Of a stretch of 64,000 bases of DNA, positions 10,455 to 21,099 are shown in pieces. Source of the stretch: Euborellia annulipes (taxonomy: Eukaryota > Arthropoda > Insecta > Dermaptera > Anisolabididae); the NCBI GenBank assembly GCA_023213315.1, contig JAKCPI010005689.1, positions 62,001-126,000 of the forward strand. Direction: 5' to 3'. Below the pieces are notes generated by a model, which was given only the letters and a program-made list of their open reading frames with translations, made no database searches and was not told where the DNA came from. The stretch's first letter is position 1, and the number at the start of each line of letters is the position of its first letter. The position numbers and the translations under genes were made by a program.

Positions 10455-11459
10455 TTATTTCAAATGTGACTTAATTTTCTCTTTAACTGCTTCAGTTGAA
10501 ATACCATATCGATCATGTAAAGTTGGTAAAGCTCCTGCATCTAAAAATGCATCTGGCAAACCAATCATATCAAAACGAGGATGTTGTCCATTTCTTAAAA
10601 GTAATGACCCGACTGCTTCCCCTAAACCACCAATCACAGAATGATTTTCGGCAGTTAAAACAGGACGTTCGCCTTTTGCGACTTCATCCAAAATAGTTTG
10701 TTCATCTAAAGGCTTAATGGTAGGTACATGCAGCACTGAAACCTCAATGCCATCTTTTTCAAGCTCTTCGGCTGCCTCAAGCGCACGCATGGTCAACAAA
10801 CCAGTCGAGATAATGAGTAAATCTTTACCCGGTTTAATCACCTGCGCCTTACCCAATTTAAACTGGTAATTGTATTTATCGAGCACTAATGGAACCTGAC
10901 CACGCAATAGACGCATATATACGGGGCCATTATGAGCCGCAATCTGAGGAATCGCTTGTTCGATTTCCAAGGCATCACATGGGTCAATGACCATCAGATT
11001 CGGCATTGCACGGAAAATCGCAATATCGTCAGTCGCCTGATGACTTGGGCCATAACCGGTGGTTAAACCCGGAAGCGCAGCGACGATTTTGACATTGAGG
11101 TTATCCTCGGCAATTGCCATACAAATAAAGTCATAGGCACGGCGTGATGCAAACACAGCATAGGTAGTGGCAAAAGGAACAAATCCTTCACGAGCAAGTC
11201 CTGCTGCTGCGCTCATCAAAAGTTGTTCTGCCATGCCCATTTGGAAAAATTTGTCTGGGTTTTCTTTGGCAAAAATATGTAGGTCAGTATATTTTGATAG
11301 ATCTGCTGATAACCCCACAATATCATCACGCTCTTTTGCCAAGGCATTGAGTGCATGACCAAATGGTGCGGGTTTAGTCGGTTGACCCTCAGCAGCAATG
11401 GAAGCAATCATTGCCGAAGTGGTTAGTTTTTTCTTAGGAGGATTGGCTAACTGGCTCAT
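10455..11459 (-). CDS. Transketolase, C-terminal (pyrimidine-binding) subunit
   Basis: 334 residues covering the pyrimidine-binding and C-terminal domains of transketolase. GMAEQ carries the ThDP-activating glutamate, and GPSHQATDDIA is the family signature. Together with the gene at 11470-12321 it makes a two-chain transketolase-like enzyme. Each chain has its own start; an AAGGAATA ribosome site precedes this one, so the split is natural and not a frameshift. Likely acts on a sugar or sugar acid imported by the neighbouring MFS carrier (inference from the operon). Confidence 0.88.
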   Translation of the reverse strand: MSQLANPPKKKLTTSAMIASIAAEGQPTKPAPFGHALNALAKERDDIVGLSADLSKYTDLHIFAKENPDKFFQMGMAEQLLMSAAAGLAREGFVPFATTYAVFASRRAYDFICMAIAEDNLNVKIVAALPGLTTGYGPSHQATDDIAIFRAMPNLMVIDPCDALEIEQAIPQIAAHNGPVYMRLLRGQVPLVLDKYNYQFKLGKAQVIKPGKDLLIISTGLLTMRALEAAEELEKDGIEVSVLHVPTIKPLDEQTILDEVAKGERPVLTAENHSVIGGLGEAVGSLLLRNGQHPRFDMIGLPDAFLDAGALPTLHDRYGISTEAVKEKIKSHLK

Positions 11460-11469
11460 GATGTATTCC

Positions 11470-12321
11470 TTACTGTCCGTAGTGGGTCAAAATATTTAAA
11501 GCGTCATCCCATTCATGTTCATCAACACGAATGAAGTGTGTTTTTTCGCGGCTTTCCAAGAACGACACGCCTTTGCCCATTTTGGTGTCACAAATAATGA
11601 CTCGCGGGCATGCTCCTTCATGGTTTCGTGCTTGATCGAATGCCTCAAGTAAAGCTTCTATGTCATTGCCATCTACGCGTTGGGTGTACCAACCGAATGA
11701 CTGCCAACGGTCTACAATGGGTTCAAAAGCCAAAATTTCACTTGAGTGCCCATCTGCCTGTTGGTTATTTACATCAATAATGGCTATTAGGTTATCTAGC
11801 TTCCAATGAGAGGCAGACATCACCGCTTCCCATGTTGAGCCTTCATTTAGCTCTCCATCGGACAGTAAGTTATAAACAAAAGCATCCGACTTTTTCTGTT
11901 TCAGCCCTAAACACGCACCGACTGCAATTCCAAGACCGTGACCTAATGAACCACCTGTAATTTCCATGCCCGGTGTGTAAGAAGCCATGCCCGACATCGG
12001 TAAACGGCTGTCATCTGCTCCATAGGTTTCAAGTTCTTCAAGCGGAATAATGTTTGCTTCAATTAAGGCTGCATAAAGTGCAATTGCATAGTGCCCAATA
12101 GACAAATAAAAACGGTCACGGCCTTCCCACTCTGGGTTTTCTGGCTGATATTTCATGGCATGAAAATAAGATACGGCCAGTAGATCTGCGGCACCCAAAG
12201 CTTGTCCAACATAGCCTTGGCCCTGTACTTGCCCCATACGTAAAGCATGTTGGCGAATGTGGTAGGCATGTTGTTGCAACTCGGCAATTTGGCCTAATTT
12301 ATCAACATTTAACATTGTCAT
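11470..12321 (-). CDS. Transketolase, N-terminal (ThDP diphosphate-binding) subunit
   Basis: 283 residues of the diphosphate-binding domain. GSLGHGLGIAVG and the ThDP motif GDGELNEGSTWEA...IIDVNNQQADG (GDG through NN) are intact. Ends 10 bp before the C-terminal subunit. Genes for this two-subunit form often sit in carbohydrate or polyol catabolic operons. Here they follow an SDR and an ACS-type transporter in the same direction, with a divergent LysR regulator. Confidence 0.88.
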   Translation of the reverse strand: MTMLNVDKLGQIAELQQHAYHIRQHALRMGQVQGQGYVGQALGAADLLAVSYFHAMKYQPENPEWEGRDRFYLSIGHYAIALYAALIEANIIPLEELETYGADDSRLPMSGMASYTPGMEITGGSLGHGLGIAVGACLGLKQKKSDAFVYNLLSDGELNEGSTWEAVMSASHWKLDNLIAIIDVNNQQADGHSSEILAFEPIVDRWQSFGWYTQRVDGNDIEALLEAFDQARNHEGACPRVIICDTKMGKGVSFLESREKTHFIRVDEHEWDDALNILTHYGQ

Positions 12322-12334
12322 TTACTATTCCTTA

Positions 12335-13642
12335 TTAACGATTGACCAGTTTTGCCGGAACGCGCAGAACCAGACTGGCACCGAAAATTAATACTGCTGT
12401 GATTAAAAACATGCCGATTGCATTTGAACCTGTGTTGGTGGTGACCCAACCAATTAAATAAGGTGAGCAGAATCCAGCAAGGTTGGCAAAGCTATTGACT
12501 GCTGCAATACCTGCCGCTGCTGACACACCACCCAAGAAGTTAGTAGGCAACATCCAGAATAAAGAAGATGCAGTGAGCACACCTGAGGCTGCAATGCAGA
12601 GCCAAATTAAAGAAAGGGTCAGATTTGAAGCGAGCAAAGTCGCAAGTGTGAGTGCGATCGCACCCGCACACATTGGGATAATTAAGTGCCAACGGCGTTC
12701 TTGGAAATGGTCACCACTACGCCCTGCCAAAAGCATAACTACAATGGCACACATATAAGGAAGACTTGTGAGCAAACCGATATGCCAGTTATCACTGATA
12801 CCTGAGTTACGGATGAGAGTGGGTAGCCAAAAGGTAATGGCGTATTGACCCATCACGACACAAAAATAGATACCTGCAAGTAACCATAAACGTTTATCAG
12901 CGACAAACTCTTTAACACTACCGTGACCTTCTTTGTGCTGGTTATCTTGAGCAAGCTCTTGCTTCACCAAGTTTTTCTCATCTTGAGTTAACCAGTTGGC
13001 GTCTTGAACAGAGTCTTTTAAAACAGCAAGTACGAGCAAACCAACGACAACCGTAGGAATCGCTTCAATTAAAAACATCCACTGCCAGCCAAACCAGCCA
13101 TGCACACCGCTCATTCGGTCCATGATTAGGCCCGAAAGTGGTCCACCAATCATTCCCGAAATGGGAATAGCGATAAACCAAAGTACGGTCATGCGTGCCC
13201 GACGATAAGACGGGAACCAGTAAGTGAGGTAAAGTAACAAGCCCGGAGCCAAACCTGCTTCAGCAACACCCAGTAAAAAACGTAAGGTGTAAAATTGCCA
13301 TTCAGTTTGAACAAAAGCAAAACAACCTGACAAAATACCCCATGTAATCATGATGCGGGCAATCCAGCGTCTTGCACCTACCTTGTGGAGTACGATGTTA
13401 CTTGGCACTTCGCAAAGGAAATAACCAATAAAGAAAATCCCTGCACCCAATCCATATACAGCTTCACTAAACTGTAAATCGCTCATCATCTGGAGCTTGG
13501 CAAAACCAACATTGACTCGATCTAAATAGGCACAAAAATAACAAAGCATTAAAAATGGCATAAGCCGAAATGCAATTTTTCGATACGCCGATTTACGAAC
13601 CACCGCTGCATCTACTTCAGATGAAAATACTGTATCCATCAT
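12335..13642 (-). CDS. MFS transporter, anion:cation symporter (ACS) type
   Basis: About twelve hydrophobic segments. The N-terminal signature YLDRVNVGFAKLQM followed by GLGAGIFFIGYFLCEVPSN is typical of ACS carriers for sugar acids and aromatic or carboxylic acids. The start is taken at ATG 13640-13642 because AAAGGGA lies seven bases upstream; a longer frame to 13666 has no ribosome site. Only 13 bp separate it from the transketolase N-subunit, so it is one operon. Probably imports the substrate of that operon. Confidence 0.88.
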   Translation of the reverse strand: MMDTVFSSEVDAAVVRKSAYRKIAFRLMPFLMLCYFCAYLDRVNVGFAKLQMMSDLQFSEAVYGLGAGIFFIGYFLCEVPSNIVLHKVGARRWIARIMITWGILSGCFAFVQTEWQFYTLRFLLGVAEAGLAPGLLLYLTYWFPSYRRARMTVLWFIAIPISGMIGGPLSGLIMDRMSGVHGWFGWQWMFLIEAIPTVVVGLLVLAVLKDSVQDANWLTQDEKNLVKQELAQDNQHKEGHGSVKEFVADKRLWLLAGIYFCVVMGQYAITFWLPTLIRNSGISDNWHIGLLTSLPYMCAIVVMLLAGRSGDHFQERRWHLIIPMCAGAIALTLATLLASNLTLSLIWLCIAASGVLTASSLFWMLPTNFLGGVSAAAGIAAVNSFANLAGFCSPYLIGWVTTNTGSNAIGMFLITAVLIFGASLVLRVPAKLVNR

Positions 13643-13716
13643 GCGAATCCCTTTACATTTGGCCACAGTATCCTCTTGTGACCATCATTCTATTTTTAGT
13701 TTTTAAATGACAAGCT

Positions 13717-14466
13717 TTAATGAATCAGCATGCCACCATTTACATCAAGTGTTACACCCGTTAAGTACGCTGACAGATCACTTGCCAAAAATAATGCTGC
13801 ATTTGCAACGTCTTGTGCTTTACCTAAACGACCGAGTGGAATACCCGCAAGAATGTCATGACGGCGGTCATCATTCATTAAACCGCCAGTAATATCAGTC
13901 TGAATTAGACCTGGAGTAAGTGAATTTACACGAATCTGATCGGCACCAAACTCACGAGCCATCGCTTTTGCCAAACCTAAAACGCCTGCTTTTGCAGCGC
14001 TATAATGCGGCCCGCCAAAAATACCGCCACCGCGTTGTGCTGAAACAGAAGATAGACACACAATGCTTCCGCCACCGTTTGCTTTCATTGATGGAATAAC
14101 TGCCTGCGACATAATAAGCGTACCGCGCAGGCTGACATCTAAAACACGGTCATAATCATTTCGTTGAATATCAAGTGTTTTTACGGGCTGGGTAATGCCG
14201 GCATTATTAATTAAAATATCAATCTGTCCGTAGTGCTGTAGCGCTTGTTCAACAGCTTCTTTAACCTGTTCTTCGTTTGCAACGTTTGCAGCCAGACCTA
14301 AATGTCCTTCACCAAGTGCCTTTGCAGCGTTTTGGCTTTGAGCAAGATCTAAATCAACAATAATGACTTTGGCACCTTGTTGTGCAAAGATTTCTGCGGT
14401 TGCTCGCCCAATTCCACGTTCTGATGCTGCACCAGTAATTAATGCCACTTTTCCTTGTAGTAACAT
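13717..14466 (-). CDS. Short-chain dehydrogenase/reductase (classical SDR)
   Basis: 249 residues with the cofactor motif TGAASERGIG, NNAG, the catalytic Ser in SSVSAQ, and YSAAK. D at the end of beta-2 (IIVDLD) suggests NAD(H). First gene of the minus-strand operon with the ACS carrier and the two-chain transketolase, so it probably oxidises the incoming polyol or sugar acid before the transketolase step (inference). Substrate unknown. Confidence 0.9.
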   Translation of the reverse strand: MLLQGKVALITGAASERGIGRATAEIFAQQGAKVIIVDLDLAQSQNAAKALGEGHLGLAANVANEEQVKEAVEQALQHYGQIDILINNAGITQPVKTLDIQRNDYDRVLDVSLRGTLIMSQAVIPSMKANGGGSIVCLSSVSAQRGGGIFGGPHYSAAKAGVLGLAKAMAREFGADQIRVNSLTPGLIQTDITGGLMNDDRRHDILAGIPLGRLGKAQDVANAALFLASDLSAYLTGVTLDVNGGMLIH

Positions 14467-14552
14467 GTTGAATCCTCTTTTACGCTTTATTTCCTGAGTT
14501 CGGACCTAGATTCTCTTTTTTCAGGAGTTCCAGCAATCATCTCGAATTCAAC

Positions 14553-14577
14553 TAGGCATGAAAAAAATTCATGCCTA
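14553..14577. promoter_or_regulatory. Probable LysR operator
   Basis: Perfect 10-bp inverted repeat TAGGCATGAA / TTCATGCCTA around a 5-bp A tract, containing the T-N11-A core expected of LysR-type sites. It lies in the divergent promoter region between the SDR operon and the LysR gene. Confidence 0.6.
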
Positions 14578-14620
14578 TGCTATTTTGAAATGAGTTTTAG
14601 GGATAAAAACGGTTTATTTT

Positions 14621-15526
14621 ATGGATAGCAGTGAAAACAATTTCAACCAGATGCCCTCAATTAAAACACTACAGGCTTTTGAACAAACTGCCCGTTTTGG
14701 CAATGTCGCAAAGGCAGCAGAGAATTTAAATCTCACGCCTTCAGCAGTAAGCCACCAAATTGCTAAACTAGAAGAAATGATTGGGCAGCGTTTATTTATT
14801 CGTGGTGCCCGTGGTGTGACGCTGACCCCTTCAGGTGAACGCTATTTTCAAGATGTCACCACCATCTTACATAACCTAATGTTAGCCACTGAAAAAGCTG
14901 CCGATAAAAGCCCTAAAGACAGTTTATATATTCATTCATCCCCAAGTTTTGGCTTGCTTTGGTTGCTCCCTCGCCTTGAATCATTTAAAGAAAAGTTCCC
15001 GATGATTCAGGTTAACCTGTCGTGTTCTTATGAAAATTTGCACTTTACTCGTGACAAGATCGACATCGATATCCGTCATGGTTTACCCAACTGGACAGGT
15101 GTAGAAATCAGAACGATTCGTAATGAAAAGCTAGAAGTGCTTGCATCTCCTAAGCTACTTGAACGTAGTCCGGTACAAAAGCCTCAAGATTTATTAAAGA
15201 AAGAACTGATTTTATCGCGCTCAACCTTAGTCACTTGGCCCCAGTGGTTTGCGCATCAGGGCTTAAGCATTCCTGAGTTTCCCTACACTTTGAGTTTTGA
15301 CCGCTCTTATATGTCACTTGAAGCGGCAACGCATGGACTAGGTTTTGTTTTAGAAAGTAATTTACTCACTCAAAATTATTTGGAGTCTGGAAAATTAGTT
15401 AGAGTTTTTGCAGATGAGTTATCAATTCCTATTTCTGCTCATCATCTGGTTTACCCGCGAACCCATCAGTTTATTCCTAAAATTGAGCTGTTTTTAAACT
15501 GGATTCATGATGAGTTGGCAGATTGA
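14621..15526 (+). CDS. LysR-family regulator (GcvA-like)
   Basis: 301 residues. N-terminal winged HTH reads TLQAFEQTARFGNVAKAAENLNLTPSAVSHQIAKLEE with the usual LFIRGARGVTLTPSGE wing; a substrate-binding domain follows. Divergent from the SDR/MFS/transketolase operon, with a near-ideal operator at 14553-14577, so it most likely controls that operon in response to its substrate. Confidence 0.9.
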   Translation: MDSSENNFNQMPSIKTLQAFEQTARFGNVAKAAENLNLTPSAVSHQIAKLEEMIGQRLFIRGARGVTLTPSGERYFQDVTTILHNLMLATEKAADKSPKDSLYIHSSPSFGLLWLLPRLESFKEKFPMIQVNLSCSYENLHFTRDKIDIDIRHGLPNWTGVEIRTIRNEKLEVLASPKLLERSPVQKPQDLLKKELILSRSTLVTWPQWFAHQGLSIPEFPYTLSFDRSYMSLEAATHGLGFVLESNLLTQNYLESGKLVRVFADELSIPISAHHLVYPRTHQFIPKIELFLNWIHDELAD

Positions 15527-15538
15527 GAAAGCAATTTC

Positions 15539-15986
15539 TTAAATAATCTGAATTTGCTCAACTCTTAAGTGATGCATCATCTCTCGAACAAATACAAAGT
15601 AGGTAAAAATATAAAGCTGATTTGGGACTACTTGGCTTGTGTAGTAGCTCAAATGCTCAATAAATTCATTGAATCCATGCTCAAGCTCAATGCGACTGAT
15701 TTGCTTTTTAGCACTAAAAAATAACTCACTGAGTTGTGTCATGGCTGTATCAGACGTAACAGCTACACCACTTATATTTAGGTCTCTGAGTGGCTGAGAC
15801 TCTATAATTTCTTCAATAAAGTAAATCATCTTTTCAATAGTAAGCTCATCAATAACACCATGGTTGATGCTTTTTGACTCAACAAAACCCAAGCCCTGTT
15901 CAATTTGGATGTGTTGGTTGTTTAGGTCAAATGAAAGGCTATTAAGTCCAAGTGAAAGTTTTAAAACCGGAGTCAGAATGAATCAT
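15539..15986 (-). CDS. Hypothetical protein, 5' frame uncertain
   Basis: As read the open frame is 15539-15892 from a TTG with no ribosome site. In that frame the coding character continues upstream (LSLGLNSLSFDLNNQHIQIEQGLGFV) to about 15975. An ATG at 15984-15986 in another frame joins it if one base is removed from the four-base run 15959-15962, giving MIHSDSGFKLSLGLN. The product would be about 148 residues, acidic and alpha-helical, with no motif I recognise. Lies convergent with the LysR gene, 12 bp from its end. Confidence 0.5.
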
Positions 15987-16168
15987 AAAAATGGCTTGCT
16001 GTTGAAGTTTGCTAAAAAAGTTACTTTATTTATAGCCTTAAATTGTGCTGGTTGTTGAATATTTAGCATTAACTGATCGATTATTATTAACACTATATAT
16101 AATAAAAACCTCTTTAAAAAGATAAAAAATCAACCTTATATTCATCCAGTCCAACTATTACAAAATAG

Positions 16169-17323
<1,155 letters not shown>

Positions 17324-17353
17324 TCTTTTGAATTGAAACTATATTCATCTTAA

Positions 17354-17389
17354 AAAAGACTCTCAGCTTAATATGACTGAGAGTCTTTT
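17354..17389. terminator. Rho-independent terminator after the epimerase gene
   Basis: Perfect 13-bp inverted repeat AAAAGACTCTCAG / CTGAGAGTCTTTT, symmetrical and probably bidirectional. Confidence 0.88.
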
Positions 17390-17391
17390 CA

Positions 17392-17422
17392 TTTATTTAA
17401 CCTTTGTGTTTGGTAAAAATGC
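17392..17422. repeat. 31-bp duplicate of the 3' end of the Fsr-type exporter gene
   Basis: Positions 17392-17422 match 18983-19013 at 30 of 31 bases. The second copy is the real end of the exporter gene, coding ...AFLPNTKVK and its stop. The first copy still reads AFLPNTKVK-stop on the minus strand but has no gene upstream of it. Confidence 0.85.
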
Positions 17423-17478
17423 CGAATATTAACCGTCACCTCACTCCTATCCAACTAGTCCAAGGTGAAATGAATTAC

Positions 17479-18713
17479 TTAATGAATATTTGTTCGAATT
17501 GAACCATTCACACTCACATCACCCAGCTTTGTACCCTTCAGTTGGATATAAGAACCATCTTTAGAAATCAATACATTTTTACAATCACTTAAAGTACAAG
17601 AGTAGCCATTTATCTGAATATTCACAGGATTTTGTCCTTGAACAGTGATATAACCATGCCCAGTAGTAGATGTAATAAAGTAAGTTATTTCTTTATTAGA
17701 GAGTTCATAAGCATAAACCTCGTTTGTATCAATTTTTCCTACATTTGTGATATCAATTTTGGCGTAACTATTGATTAAAGTAATATTTCCTGAGGCTATT
17801 TTAGAGTTAGATCCAGTTTTTGAATTAAAGTAAACGTTATTAAATTCTACATTTACTCGATCGTTATCTAGTTTTTTTAATGTTCCCATAGCCGCCGCAC
17901 TAGAGAGAATCTCTTCTCCTGTATAATAAGTGTTAACCAACCCTGATGATTTACCTGTAAGCAAATATAAGCTCTCACCATTCGTAAATTGAACAACAAG
18001 CTGAGTATCCCTCATATAGGCTCGAAGAATATCCATTTTCTTACCATTAACAGTAATTTCACCATTATGGGTCTTTTCAAAATCTGTAAACACTAAAGGT
18101 TTACTGCTAATACTCCTTTTACCGTACCATTCAATGTAACTAAATACGTTATCTTTTCATTATTCGAAGAGGAATCTGTATAATATGAATCTTCAAATTT
18201 TTTATTATTAAATAATAGTGTTGAATCACCAGTACGATCATCATAAATCATACTAATTCCTTCACAACCTTCAGGAGTCCATTTATCATCCCTACAAGTT
18301 AAAGAAGATTTCTCCGTATCAATTCTTGCATTCACTACTTTACCAGAAAGCTTATCATACTCAATCCTAATAAATTGATTTTTATCTAATTTATAATAAA
18401 ATGAAAGCCCTGAATTTCCATAAGTTCTTACACTATAACTAGGGTCAATCACACTTTTACTAGATCCATTACTTGGAACAAGCTGGGTTGATATGCCATT
18501 ATTTTTTTCATTAATTATAGTGAGATTTTGCTCAAAAGTTGTAGTGTAATTAATCAAAGGTGTAGATGATAAAGTAGGGATTTCATTAGGATTTGATTTT
18601 GAAGATGTAGAAGAACCGTCCGTAGAACTTCCTCCACCACCCCCACCACATGCAACTAAAGTTAATGTAGAAACGAGAAAAACACTTAATGATAATTGCT
18701 TAATAGCGAACAC
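17479..18713 (-). pseudogene. Gly-rich-linker lipoprotein of unknown function, frameshifted
   Basis: The N-terminal part (18093-18713) has a lipoprotein signal ending LTLVAC, then CGGGGGGSS and a Ser/Thr-rich linker typical of surface lipoproteins. The C-terminal part (17479-18093) is a beta-rich sequence with repeated short strands and no signal of its own. The stop of the first and the GTG of the second overlap at 18093. One missing base near 18094-18110 would join ...KGVLAVNL to LVFTDFEKTHNGE, so I read them as one about 410-residue protein. Composition is more AT-rich than its neighbours. It sits between a duplicated exporter 3' end and the true one, as if inserted. Confidence 0.65.
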
Positions 18714-18930
18714 TTCATACCACCCATAATAAATTTTATTTTATATAATAAATTCAATAAATTAAGAAATTATTACTGTTTCTACAATATTATCAATTTA
18801 TGTCTTGATATATTGCCTTGCGATTTTAAACAATTTTTTTCATAGGACAAGATAGCCTATTGAATTAACTTTATTATTTTTAATTAAAATAAATTTATCA
18901 CCCTAATATATAGTTCTCTGTTCTAATAAA

Positions 18931-18965
18931 AAATCCCCCAACCCTTTTAAGACTGGAGGATTTAA
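18931..18965 (-). terminator. Rho-independent terminator of the Fsr-type exporter
   Basis: Stem AAATCCCCCA (18931-18940) with TGGAGGATTT (18954-18963), fully paired on the minus strand with one G-U, followed there by T-rich sequence. Confidence 0.65.
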
Positions 18966-18983
18966 AACAACGGAGTGATGGTT

Positions 18984-20204
18984 TTATTTAACTTTTGTGT
19001 TTGGTAAAAATGCAGTTGCAAAACCAAGTAATGGCAACAATGAACATAAACCAAATACCCATTCAATGCCGTTAATATCAGCTAAATGCCCTAACCCTGC
19101 TGCGGCAATACCACTTACCCCAAACATCAGACCGAACATTAAACCTGCAATCATGCCCACACGGCCCGGAACAGCTTCTTGTGCGTAAACCACCATGGCT
19201 GCAAAAGCAGATGACAATATCAAACCTGCAATAATTGAGAAAACTGTTGTCCAAAATAAGTTTGCATACGGCATCATTAATGCAAACGGCGCCATACCTA
19301 CAAATGAAACCCAAATAACCGCTTTACGGCCAATTTTGTCACCAATTGGACCACCCGCAAATGTTCCTAAAGCAACAGCAGCCAAGAAAGCAAACAAGTG
19401 CAATTGTGCCGTTTGAATGCTGATATGGAACTTTTGAATCAAGTAAAATGTAAAGTAATTACTAATGCTGGCAATGTAGGTGAATTTGGCAAACATCAAC
19501 ACACTAATGGTGCTCAAAGCAATAATGAGCTTACGACCATGCAATTTACTATGTGCTTGAGTCACCCGTGTTGCCACCTGACTTTTAGCATGACCAATCG
19601 TCCAGCGGCTTACACCAAATAAAACCCAAATGGCTAAAAGTGCAAATATAACTAAACCTGCAACTGCATGCTGTCCAAACGGTACAATCAGCAAAGCAGC
19701 TAACAATGGGCCAATAGCAGTGCCTGTATTTCCACCCACCTGAAAAGTCGATTGAGCCGTACCAAAACGCCCACCAGATGCCATTCGAGCCACCCGTGAA
19801 GCTTCAGGGTGAAAAGTTGCAGACCCTACCCCAATCAGCGCAGATGCACATAACAGCACAGTAAAGCTTGGTGAAAATGCCAATAAGATAATGCCGCAGA
19901 ATGTAACCATCATTCCGAGTGGCAGAAGATACGGTTTTGGATGTTTATCGGTATAAAGTCCAATCCAAGGCTGTAGCAGTGAACCTGTAATTTGGTATAC
20001 AAATGAAATCAGGCCAACTTGAGCAAAACTCAGTGAAAAGTTTGCTTTTAGCATTGGATAGATGGCTGGTAAGACTGCCTGAATCAAATCATTCAGTAAA
20101 TGTGCAACCGCCACGGCGCCTACAATTTTAATAATCATTCCTTGAGGCTGATCATTAGCAACGGTATTGGCAATACCATCTTTCAATTGTATTGAAGACG
20201 TCAT
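18984..20204 (-). CDS. MFS exporter, fosmidomycin-resistance (Fsr) family
   Basis: 406 residues, about twelve membrane segments. Fsr-type features are AVAHLLNDLIQAVLPAIYPMLK at the first helix and GVGSATFHPEASRVAR in the cytoplasmic loop. Fsr effluxes fosmidomycin and related phosphonates in E. coli. AGGT precedes the start. Divergent from an AraC regulator with an operator-like inverted repeat between them, so expression is probably inducible. The natural substrate here is unknown. Confidence 0.9.
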   Translation of the reverse strand: MTSSIQLKDGIANTVANDQPQGMIIKIVGAVAVAHLLNDLIQAVLPAIYPMLKANFSLSFAQVGLISFVYQITGSLLQPWIGLYTDKHPKPYLLPLGMMVTFCGIILLAFSPSFTVLLCASALIGVGSATFHPEASRVARMASGGRFGTAQSTFQVGGNTGTAIGPLLAALLIVPFGQHAVAGLVIFALLAIWVLFGVSRWTIGHAKSQVATRVTQAHSKLHGRKLIIALSTISVLMFAKFTYIASISNYFTFYLIQKFHISIQTAQLHLFAFLAAVALGTFAGGPIGDKIGRKAVIWVSFVGMAPFALMMPYANLFWTTVFSIIAGLILSSAFAAMVVYAQEAVPGRVGMIAGLMFGLMFGVSGIAAAGLGHLADINGIEWVFGLCSLLPLLGFATAFLPNTKVK

Positions 20205-20245
20205 ACCTGAAAAACTCCAATATTTTTAAGTAAGGTGCTTATTGT

Positions 20246-20298
20246 AAATTGTCGCTTATAAAGTTATCTTCCAATAATCATCGTATAAGTGACAATTT
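20246..20298. promoter_or_regulatory. Inverted-repeat operator between the exporter and AraC genes
   Basis: AAATTGTCGCTTATA (20246-20260) and TATAAGTGACAATTT (20284-20298) are inverted copies with 14 of 15 matches, 23 bp apart, centred in the divergent promoter region. Probably the site of the adjacent AraC regulator. Confidence 0.65.
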
Positions 20299-20310
20299 TT
20301 AGGATAGATT

Positions 20311-21099
20311 ATGTCCGATTCTCTTATTCAGTCTGATTTGTCTGAACTTGTGATTGGGCTATCTTCCGAACATGCCTATCGAGAAATCACACCGACTCAT
20401 ACGCATGCACGTGCTCAGTTTTTATATGCATCTACTGGAAACATTCAGGTTTTTACACCAAATAATGTCTGGATTGTGCCACCCATGTGTGCGTTATGGA
20501 TTCCTGCCCATGTCGAGCATAGTGTGATTTCACTGAGTCACGTGAAGTTAAATACCGCTCTGGTTGAAATAAATGCAGCCGCTTTAATGGGCCAACATTG
20601 CTTTATTATTCGGGTGAGCAACCTTTTGCATGAGCTTTTGATTCGTTTAAACGAAATTGAACGCGATAACTCGCCAAATATTACGACCTCTCAAGAGCTT
20701 TCTCGTTCTTTGCAAATTCTAATTTTTGAAGAAATTCATCGAGCCAATTTATTGCCTATCCAGATTCCATGGCCAAAAGACAAACGATTATTAAAAATTT
20801 GCCAAGCCTTATTACAGGCTCCTAATCACTCAAAAGATTTAACAGATTGGGCTGATGATATTGGTACGAGTTCGAGAACTTTAATGCGCATGTTTCAAAA
20901 AGAGACTGGACTGTCTTATCGGGCATGGATACAGCAAATGCATATTGCACTTGCCTTGAGTAAAATCGCGAATGGTGAATCTATTGCTCAAATTTCCGAG
21001 TCACTGGGGTACAACAACCCCAGTGCTTTTAGTGCGATGTTTAAACGACATTTAGGAAAAACACCTCAGCAATTTAGAAGTGTTGCGATGTCGTTATAA
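20311..21099 (+). CDS. AraC-family regulator with N-terminal cupin
   Basis: 262 residues. The N-terminal part has the cupin-like HTHARAQFLYASTGN...WIPAHVEHSV pattern. The C-terminal double HTH ends SIAQISESLGYNNPSAFSAMFKRHLGKTPQQFR, the AraC signature. AGGATAGATT precedes the ATG. Its 3' end meets the glutaminase 3' end. Likely controls the divergent Fsr-type exporter through the repeat at 20246-20298. Confidence 0.9.
   Translation: MSDSLIQSDLSELVIGLSSEHAYREITPTHTHARAQFLYASTGNIQVFTPNNVWIVPPMCALWIPAHVEHSVISLSHVKLNTALVEINAAALMGQHCFIIRVSNLLHELLIRLNEIERDNSPNITTSQELSRSLQILIFEEIHRANLLPIQIPWPKDKRLLKICQALLQAPNHSKDLTDWADDIGTSSRTLMRMFQKETGLSYRAWIQQMHIALALSKIANGESIAQISESLGYNNPSAFSAMFKRHLGKTPQQFRSVAMSL

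Noticed and set aside
10455..12321. Transketolase in two frames taken as another frameshift
   Set aside because: The two chains are separated by 10 bp with a good ribosome site (AAGGAATA) and a natural Met start; two-subunit transketolases are a known form.
18093..18093. Two independent lipoprotein-region genes with overlapping stop/start
   Set aside because: The downstream part lacks a signal and a ribosome site, and one base restores a continuous beta-rich protein.
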